Assembly: GCA_003601785.1 (NCBI GenBank)
Contig: PIYA01000033.1
Span: forward strand, 1 to 12,068
Length of the DNA: 12,068 nt
Direction: 5' to 3'
DNA from: Candidatus Bathyarchaeota archaeon
GTDB taxonomy: Archaea; Thermoproteota; Bathyarchaeia; Bathyarchaeales; Bathycorpusculaceae
The position numbers and the translations under genes are program-made. Within the stretch, counting starts at the first letter, position 1. The number at the start of each line of letters is the position of its first letter. Shown one piece after another: positions 1 through 5,515 of the stretch. The notes beneath the pieces were generated by a model. The model was not told the DNA's origin. It saw only the letters and a program-made list of their open reading frames with translations, and searched no databases.

Positions 1-356
1 GTCCATTTCTCTCCACTCCAGCAAGCAAGTAACGCTTCAAGTCCATCTGCACCAACGATTAATAAGTAGAGAGCTCCGAAGACTGCTGAAAGCAGCGAAC
101 CCACCAGAACAAAACCTAGCGATTCATGCCTTCCTCTCCACAATGATGTTGTACCGAAATAAGCGGCGCCTATAACCATAGTTGCAAATCCTCCATAGAC
201 ATCTACCGGAATTCCTAAAACACTCTCGGCACTTCCTGGTGAAAGTAAGTCCCAGAATCCGGTTATAAATTCAATTGCGCCTATTACAAGATAAAGGATT
301 CCTAGGATTAAGGCATAGACTGTTATTGTTTGTACATTTCTTTTGTTCAGTCTCAT
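1..356 (-). CDS. Feo-linked small multi-pass membrane protein (3' end cut by window)
   Basis: The frame opens at an ATG 9 nt after the permease stop and runs off the window start, giving 118 residues without a stop. A ribosome site GAGGTG (362-367) overlaps the permease stop codon and lies 5 nt before the ATG, so translation is probably coupled to the Feo operon. After a short basic N-terminus (MRLNKRN) there are hydrophobic stretches at about residues 9-32, 53-72 and 79-103, with a polar loop rich in Gly, Ser and Asp between the first two. A basic WRGRHES loop separates the second and third. The last visible residues (ALLACWSGEKW) may begin a further segment or loop. I do not recognise the family. 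The position suggests an accessory to ferrous iron uptake, but that rests on context only. Confidence 0.75.
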   Translation of the reverse strand, partial: MRLNKRNVQTITVYALILGILYLVIGAIEFITGFWDLLSPGSAESVLGIPVDVYGGFATMVIGAAYFGTTSLWRGRHESLGFVLVGSLLSAVFGALYLLIVGADGLEALLACWSGEKW

Positions 357-365
357 GTTGCCACC

Positions 366-1697
366 TCAGGCATAACCCAGTAGTCCCCCTATCCAGACAA
401 TCGCCATGGCGACAACATACGCCAATATCAACTCGTAGATCACGGTGAAAAGCGTCCACTTCCAAGAATTAGTTTCTCTATAAATAACCCCCACAGTTGC
501 AATGCAAGGTAAGTAAATAAGCGTGAAAGCCATGAAAGCCAATCCTGTCAACGGAGTGAATATTCCACTACTTTTCAAGGCGGGTATTACTTCCTCTGGT
601 CCTTCAGCTTGTAAGCCGAAGAGCGTTGCGAAGGTTCCGACAACTATTTCCTTGGCTATAAAACCAAAGAACAATGCTACAGCGCCCATCCAGTTAAAGC
701 CTAAAGGACGAAATATGGGTTCAATAGTTTTTCCAAACATGGCAAGATAAGAGTTCTCTAACAAGAATTTGTCTTCTACATGCACCGCGTTCCAAGGATA
801 ACTGGATAGAAGCCAGACAACTATTATACCAAGAAAAATTATCGTCCCAGCCTTCTTCAAGAATAAGACTCCCCTTTCCCACATATGAATTAACGTGTTT
901 CTCAACGTGGGCTTGGCATACATCGGCAATTCTAGAATAAACGGAGAAGGCTTACCCTTAAAGTACGGGATAACCCTCCTAAACAGCAAGGCCATGAGCA
1001 CGGCTAGAGCTATCCCGAGGATATACATGGAATAAACACCAGCGGTGTAATAGCCTCCGAGCACGGCCCTACTGACCAGAATATACACGGGTAATCTAGC
1101 ACTACAAGACATTAAAGGATTCACAAGAATTGTTAGTATGCGGTCTTCTTCTCTGTCGATTGTCCTTGTAGCCATAATGCCTGGAATGTTGCATCCGAAT
1201 CCTATGAGCATAGGAATGAAAGATTTTCCATGCAATCCAAGCTTATACATTATCCTATCCGCTACAAAAGCTGCTCTCGCGAGGTAGCCGCTGTCCTCAA
1301 GTATGGCTAGCCCCAAGAAAAGGAAGAATATAGGCGGTAGAAAGACTAAAACTCCGCCTAGTCCACCGAAGATGCCGTCAGATAAAAAGGACGCTATCTG
1401 CTCGTTAGCGATGACTCCGCTCGTTGTTTCTCCAAGCCATGAAAAGAACATGTCTATCAAATCAGAAAACGGAGCTGAAACATCAAACGTAAAACGAAAG
1501 AGAGCCCACCAAAGCGCCAAAAAAATCGGTATGCCTAAATACTTGTTCAGAAGTGCCTTATCGAGCATGTCTGAACGGGTTAAAGGCTTAGCTCCTTTCA
1601 AAACTTTAGGCAAAATCTCACTGATAACCGCGTAGCGTCTTTCAGCAAAGGCTACTTCAGCGTCTTCTCCAAGAATTTCTCTTATCTTTTTGCTCAA
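366..1697 (-). CDS. feoB: FeoB permease (membrane half of a split FeoB ferrous iron transporter)
   Basis: This 443-aa protein is the membrane half of FeoB, which moves Fe(II) across the cytoplasmic membrane. It has the gate-domain motifs of the family: ILEDSGYLARAAF (132-144), GCNIPGIMATRT (168-179), MSCSARLPVY (196-205), FIAKEIVVGT (346-355) and LPCIATVG (396-403). C169, C198 and C398 sit where conserved pore cysteines are found in FeoB. About eight membrane segments are visible. The first 50 residues (EDAEVAFAERRYAVI, then DKALLNKYLGIPIF) match the end of the FeoB helical spacer and the usual entry to the membrane domain, so the gene starts inside what is one polypeptide in most FeoB proteins. 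The start is TTG, sharing TTGA with the stop of the GTPase gene. A GGAGATGA ribosome site 8 nt upstream supports it. A minus-one frameshift would join both parts into about 681 aa, a normal archaeal FeoB length. Confidence 0.93.
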   Translation of the reverse strand: MSKKIREILGEDAEVAFAERRYAVISEILPKVLKGAKPLTRSDMLDKALLNKYLGIPIFLALWWALFRFTFDVSAPFSDLIDMFFSWLGETTSGVIANEQIASFLSDGIFGGLGGVLVFLPPIFFLFLGLAILEDSGYLARAAFVADRIMYKLGLHGKSFIPMLIGFGCNIPGIMATRTIDREEDRILTILVNPLMSCSARLPVYILVSRAVLGGYYTAGVYSMYILGIALAVLMALLFRRVIPYFKGKPSPFILELPMYAKPTLRNTLIHMWERGVLFLKKAGTIIFLGIIVVWLLSSYPWNAVHVEDKFLLENSYLAMFGKTIEPIFRPLGFNWMGAVALFFGFIAKEIVVGTFATLFGLQAEGPEEVIPALKSSGIFTPLTGLAFMAFTLIYLPCIATVGVIYRETNSWKWTLFTVIYELILAYVVAMAIVWIGGLLGYA

Positions 1698-2410
1698 CCT
1701 TTCATCTCCAAAAGCTGATTTACAATTTCATGTTTGCAAGGGCTCCTGTCAATGATTTTTAGAACCTCCTCATCTGCTTCAAGTACTTTTATTGCAAGCC
1801 ACCGCGTCGGATACTTCTTTGAAAGTTCTTCATCATTTTCTATGGCACGCTGTATTTTCAAGATAAGCTCGTCAAACTTCTTACCGTAACTGACTTCAAT
1901 TTTCCTTTTCTTCCTTTTCTCTCTTGCAGCCTTAAGAACCGCATCTTTCAGCTCTTCCATCCCTTCCTTTGTTGTCGCAACCGTCGGAACCACAGGGATT
2001 CCGAGCAGTTTGGAAAGCTCGTTAACATCTATTTCGTATCCCAAATCTCTGGCTATGTCAAACTTGTTCAACGCTATGACAATGTTCGCTTCAAGCTCCA
2101 GCAACTGCAGCGTCAAATAAAGATTCCTTTCAAGGTTTGACGAATCAACAATATCAATAACAACATCAGGTTTTTCTTCCACTATGTAATTTCTGGCTAC
2201 TAACTCATCAATAGAATTCGCCGTCAAACTGTAAGTCCCTGGAAGATCAATTATCTTCATCTCAACGCCTTTATGGACGCATTTTCCCTCTTTTTTCTCA
2301 ACCGTTTTTCCAGGCCAATTACCGACGTGAGCCTTTCCGCCTGTTAGATTGTTAAAAATCAAGGTTTTACCGACGTTAGGGTTTCCTATCACAGCAACCC
2401 TTATTGCCAC
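1694..2410 (-). CDS. feoB: FeoB GTPase (G-domain half of a split FeoB)
   Basis: This 238-aa protein is the cytosolic GTP-binding half of FeoB, which drives or gates Fe(II) transport. Visible motifs are G1 GNPNVGKT (9-16), the FeoB signature NWPGKTVEKKEG (31-42, with T36 as the G2 threonine), G3 DLPG (55-58), G4 NKFD (115-118) and a probable G5 around TVATTKEG (143-150). Residues from about 165 are charged helices matching the first part of the FeoB spacer/GDI domain. The protein ends at LLEMKG, before the spacer is complete. The start is GTG, preceded by a strong GGAGGT site 6 nt upstream (2417-2422), and it overlaps the second feoA by 10 nt. The 4-nt overlap with the permease gene and a separate ribosome site there favour two co-made subunits over a decayed gene. 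G1 has Val where many FeoB proteins have Ser (GNPNxGKT). Confidence 0.93.
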   Translation of the reverse strand: MAIRVAVIGNPNVGKTLIFNNLTGGKAHVGNWPGKTVEKKEGKCVHKGVEMKIIDLPGTYSLTANSIDELVARNYIVEEKPDVVIDIVDSSNLERNLYLTLQLLELEANIVIALNKFDIARDLGYEIDVNELSKLLGIPVVPTVATTKEGMEELKDAVLKAAREKRKKRKIEVSYGKKFDELILKIQRAIENDEELSKKYPTRWLAIKVLEADEEVLKIIDRSPCKHEIVNQLLEMKG

Positions 2411-2649
2411 TTCTCAACCTCCAAGTTCACCAGTATCTTCATTGCCGCTCCTCTTCCCAACGCTATCCTCGAACCTCGGATGCTTACCAGAACAGGACCG
2501 GGTGAGCTTGAATGTAAAATCCTAACCTTTGCTCCGTAAGTGAATCCCATCTCAGACAATCTCCTAACCAAACCTCTGCCTCCGCGGATTTCAACAACTA
2601 TTGCTTCTTCGTTTTCGGAAAGCATGGCTAACGGCATTTTCGACATCAT
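2401..2649 (-). CDS. feoA: FeoA domain protein, second copy
   Basis: This 82-aa protein is a single FeoA/SH3-like domain. The family fold is clear: a first strand (EEAIVVEIRGG), the helix RLSEMGFTYGAKVRIL, then SSPGPVLVSIRGSRIALGRGAAMKILV, matching the usual pattern of MG, G-x-V, P-x-G-P and IALGRxxAxxI. FeoA proteins are small cytosolic partners of FeoB. The first ATG shares ATGA with the stop of the upstream feoA. A second ATG three bases later (2646) has better spacing to the purine-rich site GGGGGAG, so translation may start there, one residue shorter. The gene runs 10 nt into the GTPase gene. It is diverged from the upstream copy, so the pair is not a recent duplication. Confidence 0.92.
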   Translation of the reverse strand: MMSKMPLAMLSENEEAIVVEIRGGRGLVRRLSEMGFTYGAKVRILHSSSPGPVLVSIRGSRIALGRGAAMKILVNLEVEKWQ

Positions 2650-2891
2650 TTCTCCCCCTCTTCTACTACACGGACATACACGTTGTCGCCTTCACTTTTT
2701 CTCAAGCTCAAATTGTATCCTTTGAGCAGAAATTCAACGGGGTCTCCTAGGGGTGCTCTCCTTATCACCTTAATCTCCGTGCCTCTTACCAGTCCCATGT
2801 CTAAAATTCTTCTTTTAGTGGCTCCTGAACCCTCAACTCTTAGGATTATTCCTTTTTCTCCGGGTTTTAACTCGCTAAGTCTTTTTTCCAT
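2646..2891 (-). CDS. feoA: FeoA domain protein, first copy
   Basis: This 81-aa FeoA/SH3-like protein is the first gene of the Feo operon. Typical features are LSELKPGEKGIILRV at the start, the helix RRILDMGLVRGTEIKVI, then APLGDPVEFLLKGYNLSLRKSEGDNVYVRVV. I chose the ATG at 2891 rather than the in-frame GTG at 2900. AGGTGG (2900-2905) lies just upstream of the ATG at a suitable distance, and the GTG falls inside that site. If transcription begins about 25 nt after the TATA-like box at 2919-2927, however, the message would be nearly leaderless. The stop overlaps the next feoA as ATGA. A DtxR-type operator lies between the TATA box and the start, so expression is probably repressed when metal is plentiful. 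Confidence 0.92.
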   Translation of the reverse strand: MEKRLSELKPGEKGIILRVEGSGATKRRILDMGLVRGTEIKVIRRAPLGDPVEFLLKGYNLSLRKSEGDNVYVRVVEEGEK

Positions 2892-2904
2892 AGGAGCCAC
2901 CTAT

Positions 2905-2927
2905 TTAGGGTTGCCTAACTTTTATAG
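2905..2927 (-). promoter_or_regulatory. feo promoter with DtxR-type operator
   Basis: On the minus strand a TATA-like element CTATAAAAG occupies 2927-2919. It lies about 26 nt from a predicted transcription start near 2897, just before the feoA ATG. Directly downstream is TTAGG-GTTG-CCTAA (2905-2918), perfect 5-bp arms with a 4-bp spacer. This is the geometry of the first half of the bacterial DtxR/IdeR consensus (TTAGG-N4-CCTAA). A repressor bound here would block transcription initiation. The neighbouring dtxR-type gene is the obvious candidate to bind it. Confidence 0.7.
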
Positions 2928-2931
2928 TGGT

Positions 2932-2997
2932 TTTAGGGATATTTGGAACTTACCCTAAAGAATTTAGGAAAGATTTGCATTGCCTAAGAAAGTTAGG
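2932..2997. promoter_or_regulatory. Cluster of further TTAGG/CCTAA half-sites upstream of feo
   Basis: Between the dtxR stop and the feo promoter there are TTTAGGG (2932-2938) facing CCCTAAA (2953-2959) across 14 nt, a lone TTAGG (2964-2968), and CCTAA-GAAAG-TTAGG (2983-2997). The last has the same arm order and 5-nt spacer as the core of the palindrome in front of dtxR. Several half-sites in about 65 bp is more than expected by chance. Cooperative or extended repressor binding is an inference. Confidence 0.55.
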
Positions 2998-3018
2998 AAA
3001 ATTATTGAAAATCTAATT

Positions 3019-3498
3019 TTAAGATTTCTCCTTGTCCTTTTCTTCGCAGTATCTCTTGAACTGTTCCATCCACCGCCTTATGATCCTCGGTCGTCTTTTT
3101 ATAGAAGGCTGTTCCGCTGTCGCTTCTGTTATGAAATCAACAAATCTTGTGAATTGCAGTATTGTTTTTGGATCTAACCTGTGTTCAAGCACATGGGCAT
3201 CCTTTAACGCGATGTCTTCTGGAACTAGGATTATCTCTAAGAACCTCTTGAAAGTATCATGTCTTCTCTTAACGGCTTCTGCTATTTCTTTTCCACGTGA
3301 TGTAAGGGTTATGCCTCCGTATTTTTCGTAAATAACTAGTCCATCGTTTTGCAGTTTTCTCATCATTTCCACGACTGTTGGAGGTTTAACTTCTAATTCT
3401 CTTGAAACATCTTTTACGCGTGCATATCCCTTCTTTTCAATAATTTCATACACTGCTCTTAGATAATCTTCGCATCTTCCTGAAACGTTTTTATGCAT
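3019..3498 (-). CDS. DtxR/MntR-family metal-dependent transcriptional repressor
   Basis: This 159-aa protein has the two core domains of the DtxR/MntR family and no C-terminal SH3-like domain. Residues 8-70 form the winged helix: EDYLRAVYEI, then VKDVSRELEVKPPTVVEMMRKLQNDGLV (recognition helix around 39-50), then a wing ending in LTSRGKEIA. Residues 77-150 form the metal-binding and dimer helices. Likely metal ligands by alignment from memory are D11, H80, H102, E105 and H106. Position 102 is His, where DtxR/IdeR has Cys and MntR has an acidic residue, so Fe versus Mn preference cannot be read off. The gene lies directly upstream of the Feo operon on the same strand. A long palindrome with the same half-sites lies just before its own ATG, so it probably regulates itself and feo. 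The C-terminus is rich in Lys and Glu. Confidence 0.92.
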   Translation of the reverse strand: MHKNVSGRCEDYLRAVYEIIEKKGYARVKDVSRELEVKPPTVVEMMRKLQNDGLVIYEKYGGITLTSRGKEIAEAVKRRHDTFKRFLEIILVPEDIALKDAHVLEHRLDPKTILQFTRFVDFITEATAEQPSIKRRPRIIRRWMEQFKRYCEEKDKEKS

Positions 3499-3501
3499 AA
3501 C

Positions 3502-3524
3502 CTTCCCTAACTTAATTAGGGAAG
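3502..3524. promoter_or_regulatory. Palindromic operator in front of the dtxR-type gene
   Basis: CTTCCCTAA (3502-3510) and TTAGGGAAG (3516-3524) are perfect 9-bp inverted arms separated by CTTAA. The palindrome ends 3 nt before the ATG of the repressor and covers its purine-rich ribosome site (GGGAAGG on the minus strand). An AT-rich, TATA-like stretch lies directly upstream at about 3526-3537. The CCTAA/TTAGG cores match those ahead of feo. The placement fits autorepression. Confidence 0.75.
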
Positions 3525-3525
3525 T

Positions 3526-3537
3526 CTAAATAAAATA
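3526..3537 (-). promoter_or_regulatory. TATA-like element for the dtxR-type gene
   Basis: On the minus strand this reads TATTTTATTTAG, an AT-rich box whose centre is about 26 nt before position 3505, inside the palindromic operator. It fills the gap between the stop of the upstream gene (3538) and the operator, so the repressor gene probably has its own promoter despite the short spacing. The call rests on composition and placement only. Confidence 0.45.
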
Positions 3538-4095
3538 TTATGTTTGCTTTACCATCGAAAGCTCCGCTGTAAACTCGAACTTTTCGGCTGCTTCACCTTT
3601 CTTCGGGCGAAACACTATTTTTTCTGGTATTCCATCATGGATGTAGGTTATATAAAGCACTTCTTTTCCTAAGCCGTATCTTTCTAAGTCGTTTATTGAA
3701 TTTTTGATTTTCTCAAGTTTTTCTATTTTATTTTTCAATTCTTCAACTGCTTCAAAGAGTATTTCAGCTTCTCCGAAATCATCGGCGCAGAGCATTATGT
3801 CTTTAAATTGAACCCACTCTGTTGATGTGCCAGCTTTTTTCTCTTCTTTTTTCCCCTTTCTTCTACCACCTGTTCTCAAAACCTTTTGCAGTTCGGCTGC
3901 TTTCTTTAACCATTCTTGATTTTTTGATGATTCCGGATTTCTTAACAGTGTACCCAACCATTGACTGTAATCATCAAGCAGCGACTTGTACTGATTTATC
4001 TCCTCTTCAACGCTTTCCCGCATTTCCTTCAACGAATAAAACGTTCGGATTTCAGTTAAGAACCCAACCAAGCCTAACACCAGCGCAAATATCAC
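3538..4095 (-). CDS. Unrecognised membrane-anchored coiled-coil protein (second gene of a pair)
   Basis: This 185-aa protein resembles no family I know. Residues 1-14 (MIFALVLGLVGFLT) are hydrophobic and could anchor the N-terminus in the membrane. Residues 20-55 are charged and helical. A basic, low-complexity linker (GGRRKGKKEEKKAG, about 76-89) follows. Residues 113-140 have heptad-like hydrophobic spacing (EAVEELKNKIEKLEKIKNSI). The C-terminal third looks beta-rich (EVLYITYIHDG, EKIVFRPKK, EKFEFTAELSM). The start is GTG, sharing GTGA with the stop of the upstream 224-aa gene, so the two are translated together and may form a complex. An upstream ATG start is not available without running back into the partner gene. 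It sits 39 bp upstream of the dtxR-type gene, which appears to have its own promoter. Confidence 0.7.
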   Translation of the reverse strand: MIFALVLGLVGFLTEIRTFYSLKEMRESVEEEINQYKSLLDDYSQWLGTLLRNPESSKNQEWLKKAAELQKVLRTGGRRKGKKEEKKAGTSTEWVQFKDIMLCADDFGEAEILFEAVEELKNKIEKLEKIKNSINDLERYGLGKEVLYITYIHDGIPEKIVFRPKKGEAAEKFEFTAELSMVKQT

Positions 4096-4766
4096 TGTTT
4101 CTCGTTATTTTCCATTCTCAACGAGTTCTTAACGGCATCCATGCTTTCCTCAGTGGGCTCTGCTCGTTTTTTGTCACCAATAATAGCCTTCACAACGCTT
4201 TTCAGTTCCTTCTTCACCTTTCCAAAGAAGTTCACTCTTGTGCTTATCTTCTTTCTGTATAACATGATGACTTTGGCTAGTTCAGGCATTAAGACCCATA
4301 AAACAGCCATAACTATTTCAGGTGGATATTCAGCCAAAAAAGCCGAGTATACATCGCCTTTTTCGTAAACAAGTATTAAGTGCCCTTCCTCGTTTAAGAT
4401 GACTTTCTTAATCTTCTTTTTGATCGGTATGTCTTTCGGTGGTATGTTGAATGAGACGTTGAGTTTCTTCAAAACCTGCTTAAGCGATGTGCAAACTTCG
4501 GTCATCAACTCATGTTCTTCCATTAAAAACTCGCTTAACTGTAAAGTCTCCTCGTTTATACTTCTCAAGAGTTCCTGTAGTTTCTGTTCGATTTCAACCT
4601 TGGATTTTTCTATTTCCTTCTCATCCAGCGTTTCTCCCCCTTCTTCGGAAAGTTGCACCGGATGGAAGAAGTATGCTTCCTCAGTTACCTCGGTTTGTTC
4701 TTCTTTCATGGGGGTTTCAACATTTTCGTTTGGTTTAGTGTTTGGTTCTGTGTTTGCTTTTTCCAT
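4092..4766 (-). CDS. Unrecognised acidic/helical protein with a hydrophobic segment (first gene of a pair)
   Basis: This 224-aa protein is of unknown family. Residues 1-55 are acidic and disordered-looking, rich in Glu, Thr, Pro and Asn. Residues 54-103 form long amphipathic helices (EIEQKLQELLRSINEE, FLMEEHELMTEVCTSLKQVL). Residues 113-146 suggest a basic patch and a small beta sheet (KKKIKKVILNEEGHLILVYE). Residues 148-171 (PPEIVMAVLWVLMPELAKVIMLY) are hydrophobic with internal Pro and could dip into or cross the membrane. A Lys-rich tail follows. The ATG has a GGAG ribosome site 8 nt upstream (4775-4778), which supports the start. The stop overlaps the 185-aa gene by 4 nt. Complementary features (acidic region here, basic linker there, helices in both) would suit a heteromeric membrane-associated assembly, but this is inference. 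Confidence 0.7.
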   Translation of the reverse strand: MEKANTEPNTKPNENVETPMKEEQTEVTEEAYFFHPVQLSEEGGETLDEKEIEKSKVEIEQKLQELLRSINEETLQLSEFLMEEHELMTEVCTSLKQVLKKLNVSFNIPPKDIPIKKKIKKVILNEEGHLILVYEKGDVYSAFLAEYPPEIVMAVLWVLMPELAKVIMLYRKKISTRVNFFGKVKKELKSVVKAIIGDKKRAEPTEESMDAVKNSLRMENNEKQ

Positions 4767-4850
4767 AGGATTATCTCCGATTTCCTTAACATTATTGTCG
4801 ATTATCCATTGTTAGAATAAGAGGGTTAGTATGTGGCTTGTTGTTACGCA

Positions 4851-5360
4851 CTAAGCTATGGATTGATTAGTTACCGCGAGTAGCTTATGAGGTTTAACAA
4901 CCGTGAAAGCCAGAGTCAAATACAAGAACGTACCTATGCTTTGACGTATTAAATCGGGTGCGTACCAGAACCAACTTGTACCGCCGCTGAAGTGCAATCC
5001 AGCGACAAACCATGCGAAGGCAAGATCAACAAATACTTCAGCGATAATCGCCATCTTTGGTGGAAGTCTAACCAGATAAGAGTCTAAACTTAAAGTAACG
5101 TAGATTGGCAGGTTAGCTATCAAAACAAAAAGTGTTAATCCGAAAGGTATACCGAAAAACTCCATGAAACTTCTAGCGTAAGGGTTGGCTTCCTCACAGG
5201 GCATGTTGCAAAAAGTAAGCGTTGAAAGATAATCGAATAATATGAAACTGAAAACGAGGAGAATTCTCTTCGACCAATGGTTGTTTTTTGGAAGAAAGAA
5301 ATATTTTAGGCTAAACGCTATTTCTGTTTCCTTTTGCACTCCCCTTTCCCTCTTCTCCAC
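4851..5360 (-). CDS. Four-helix integral membrane protein, DUF5658-like
   Basis: This 169-aa protein has hydrophobic segments at about 33-50, 70-93, 104-124 and 138-156, with a charged N-terminal tail of about 30 residues. The stretch FDYLSTLTFCNMPCEEANPY (42-61) recalls the Asp/Ser-Thr then Glu-x-NP pattern of DUF5658-type membrane proteins. I give that as a resemblance, not an assignment. The pair C51/C55 falls in the loop between the first two helices. The start is GTG with no clear ribosome site. A TTTTAA box at 5382-5387 lies about 25 nt upstream, which would suit a leaderless message beginning at the GTG. Divergent from it is a TrmB-family regulator, sharing a 150-bp intergenic region, so it may be a target of that regulator. 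The unknown two-gene pair follows 84 nt downstream on the same strand and could be co-transcribed. Confidence 0.7.
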   Translation of the reverse strand: MEKRERGVQKETEIAFSLKYFFLPKNNHWSKRILLVFSFILFDYLSTLTFCNMPCEEANPYARSFMEFFGIPFGLTLFVLIANLPIYVTLSLDSYLVRLPPKMAIIAEVFVDLAFAWFVAGLHFSGGTSWFWYAPDLIRQSIGTFLYLTLAFTVVKPHKLLAVTNQSIA

Positions 5361-5381
5361 TTATTAGGTAACATCAGCAAC

Positions 5382-5387
5382 TTAAAA
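5382..5387 (-). promoter_or_regulatory. TATA-like box for the 169-aa membrane protein gene
   Basis: On the minus strand this reads TTTTAA within TGATTTTAAG. Its centre is about 25 nt from the GTG at 5360, the spacing expected if transcription begins at the start codon, and no ribosome site is seen there. The call is by motif and spacing only. Confidence 0.45.
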
Positions 5388-5415
5388 TCATTGCCATCTC
5401 TGAATCCTCATTACG

Positions 5416-5438
5416 TATTTTCAATCCATATTTTCAAT
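5416..5438. repeat. 10-bp direct repeat upstream of the TrmB-family gene
   Basis: TATTTTCAAT occurs exactly at 5416-5425 and again at 5429-5438, a period of 13 bp. The second copy ends 7 bp before the TATA box of the plus-strand regulator gene. This is the position of BRE or activator elements in archaeal promoters. It could be a binding site for the regulator itself. AT-rich sequence makes such repeats easier to find by chance. Confidence 0.5.
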
Positions 5439-5445
5439 TCAGAAG

Positions 5446-5453
5446 TATAAAAT
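5446..5453 (+). promoter_or_regulatory. TATA box for the TrmB-family gene
   Basis: TATAAAAT lies within GTATAAAATATAG. It predicts a transcription start near 5476 and a leader of about 40 nt, which includes AAGGAG (5493-5498) and GAAGAGAT closer to the start codon. It is among the clearest TATA boxes in the window. Confidence 0.65.
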
Positions 5454-5515
5454 ATAGCTTAAACAGAATCGAGTTCTGCTTCGGAATTAGATAAGGAGCA
5501 AGGCTGAAGAGATTG

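Noticed and set aside
2892..2900. GTG at 2900 as the feoA start
   Set aside because: It lies within the AGGTGG ribosome site, which is well spaced for the ATG at 2891. The longer form adds three residues not typical of FeoA.
2683..2958. Plus-strand frame of 91 codons opposite feoA
   Set aside because: It is antisense to a clear FeoA domain and to the feo promoter, with no recognisable motif.
3822..4262. Plus-strand frame of 146 codons
   Set aside because: It is antisense to the overlapping minus-strand pair, whose GTGA overlap and ribosome site support the minus-strand reading.
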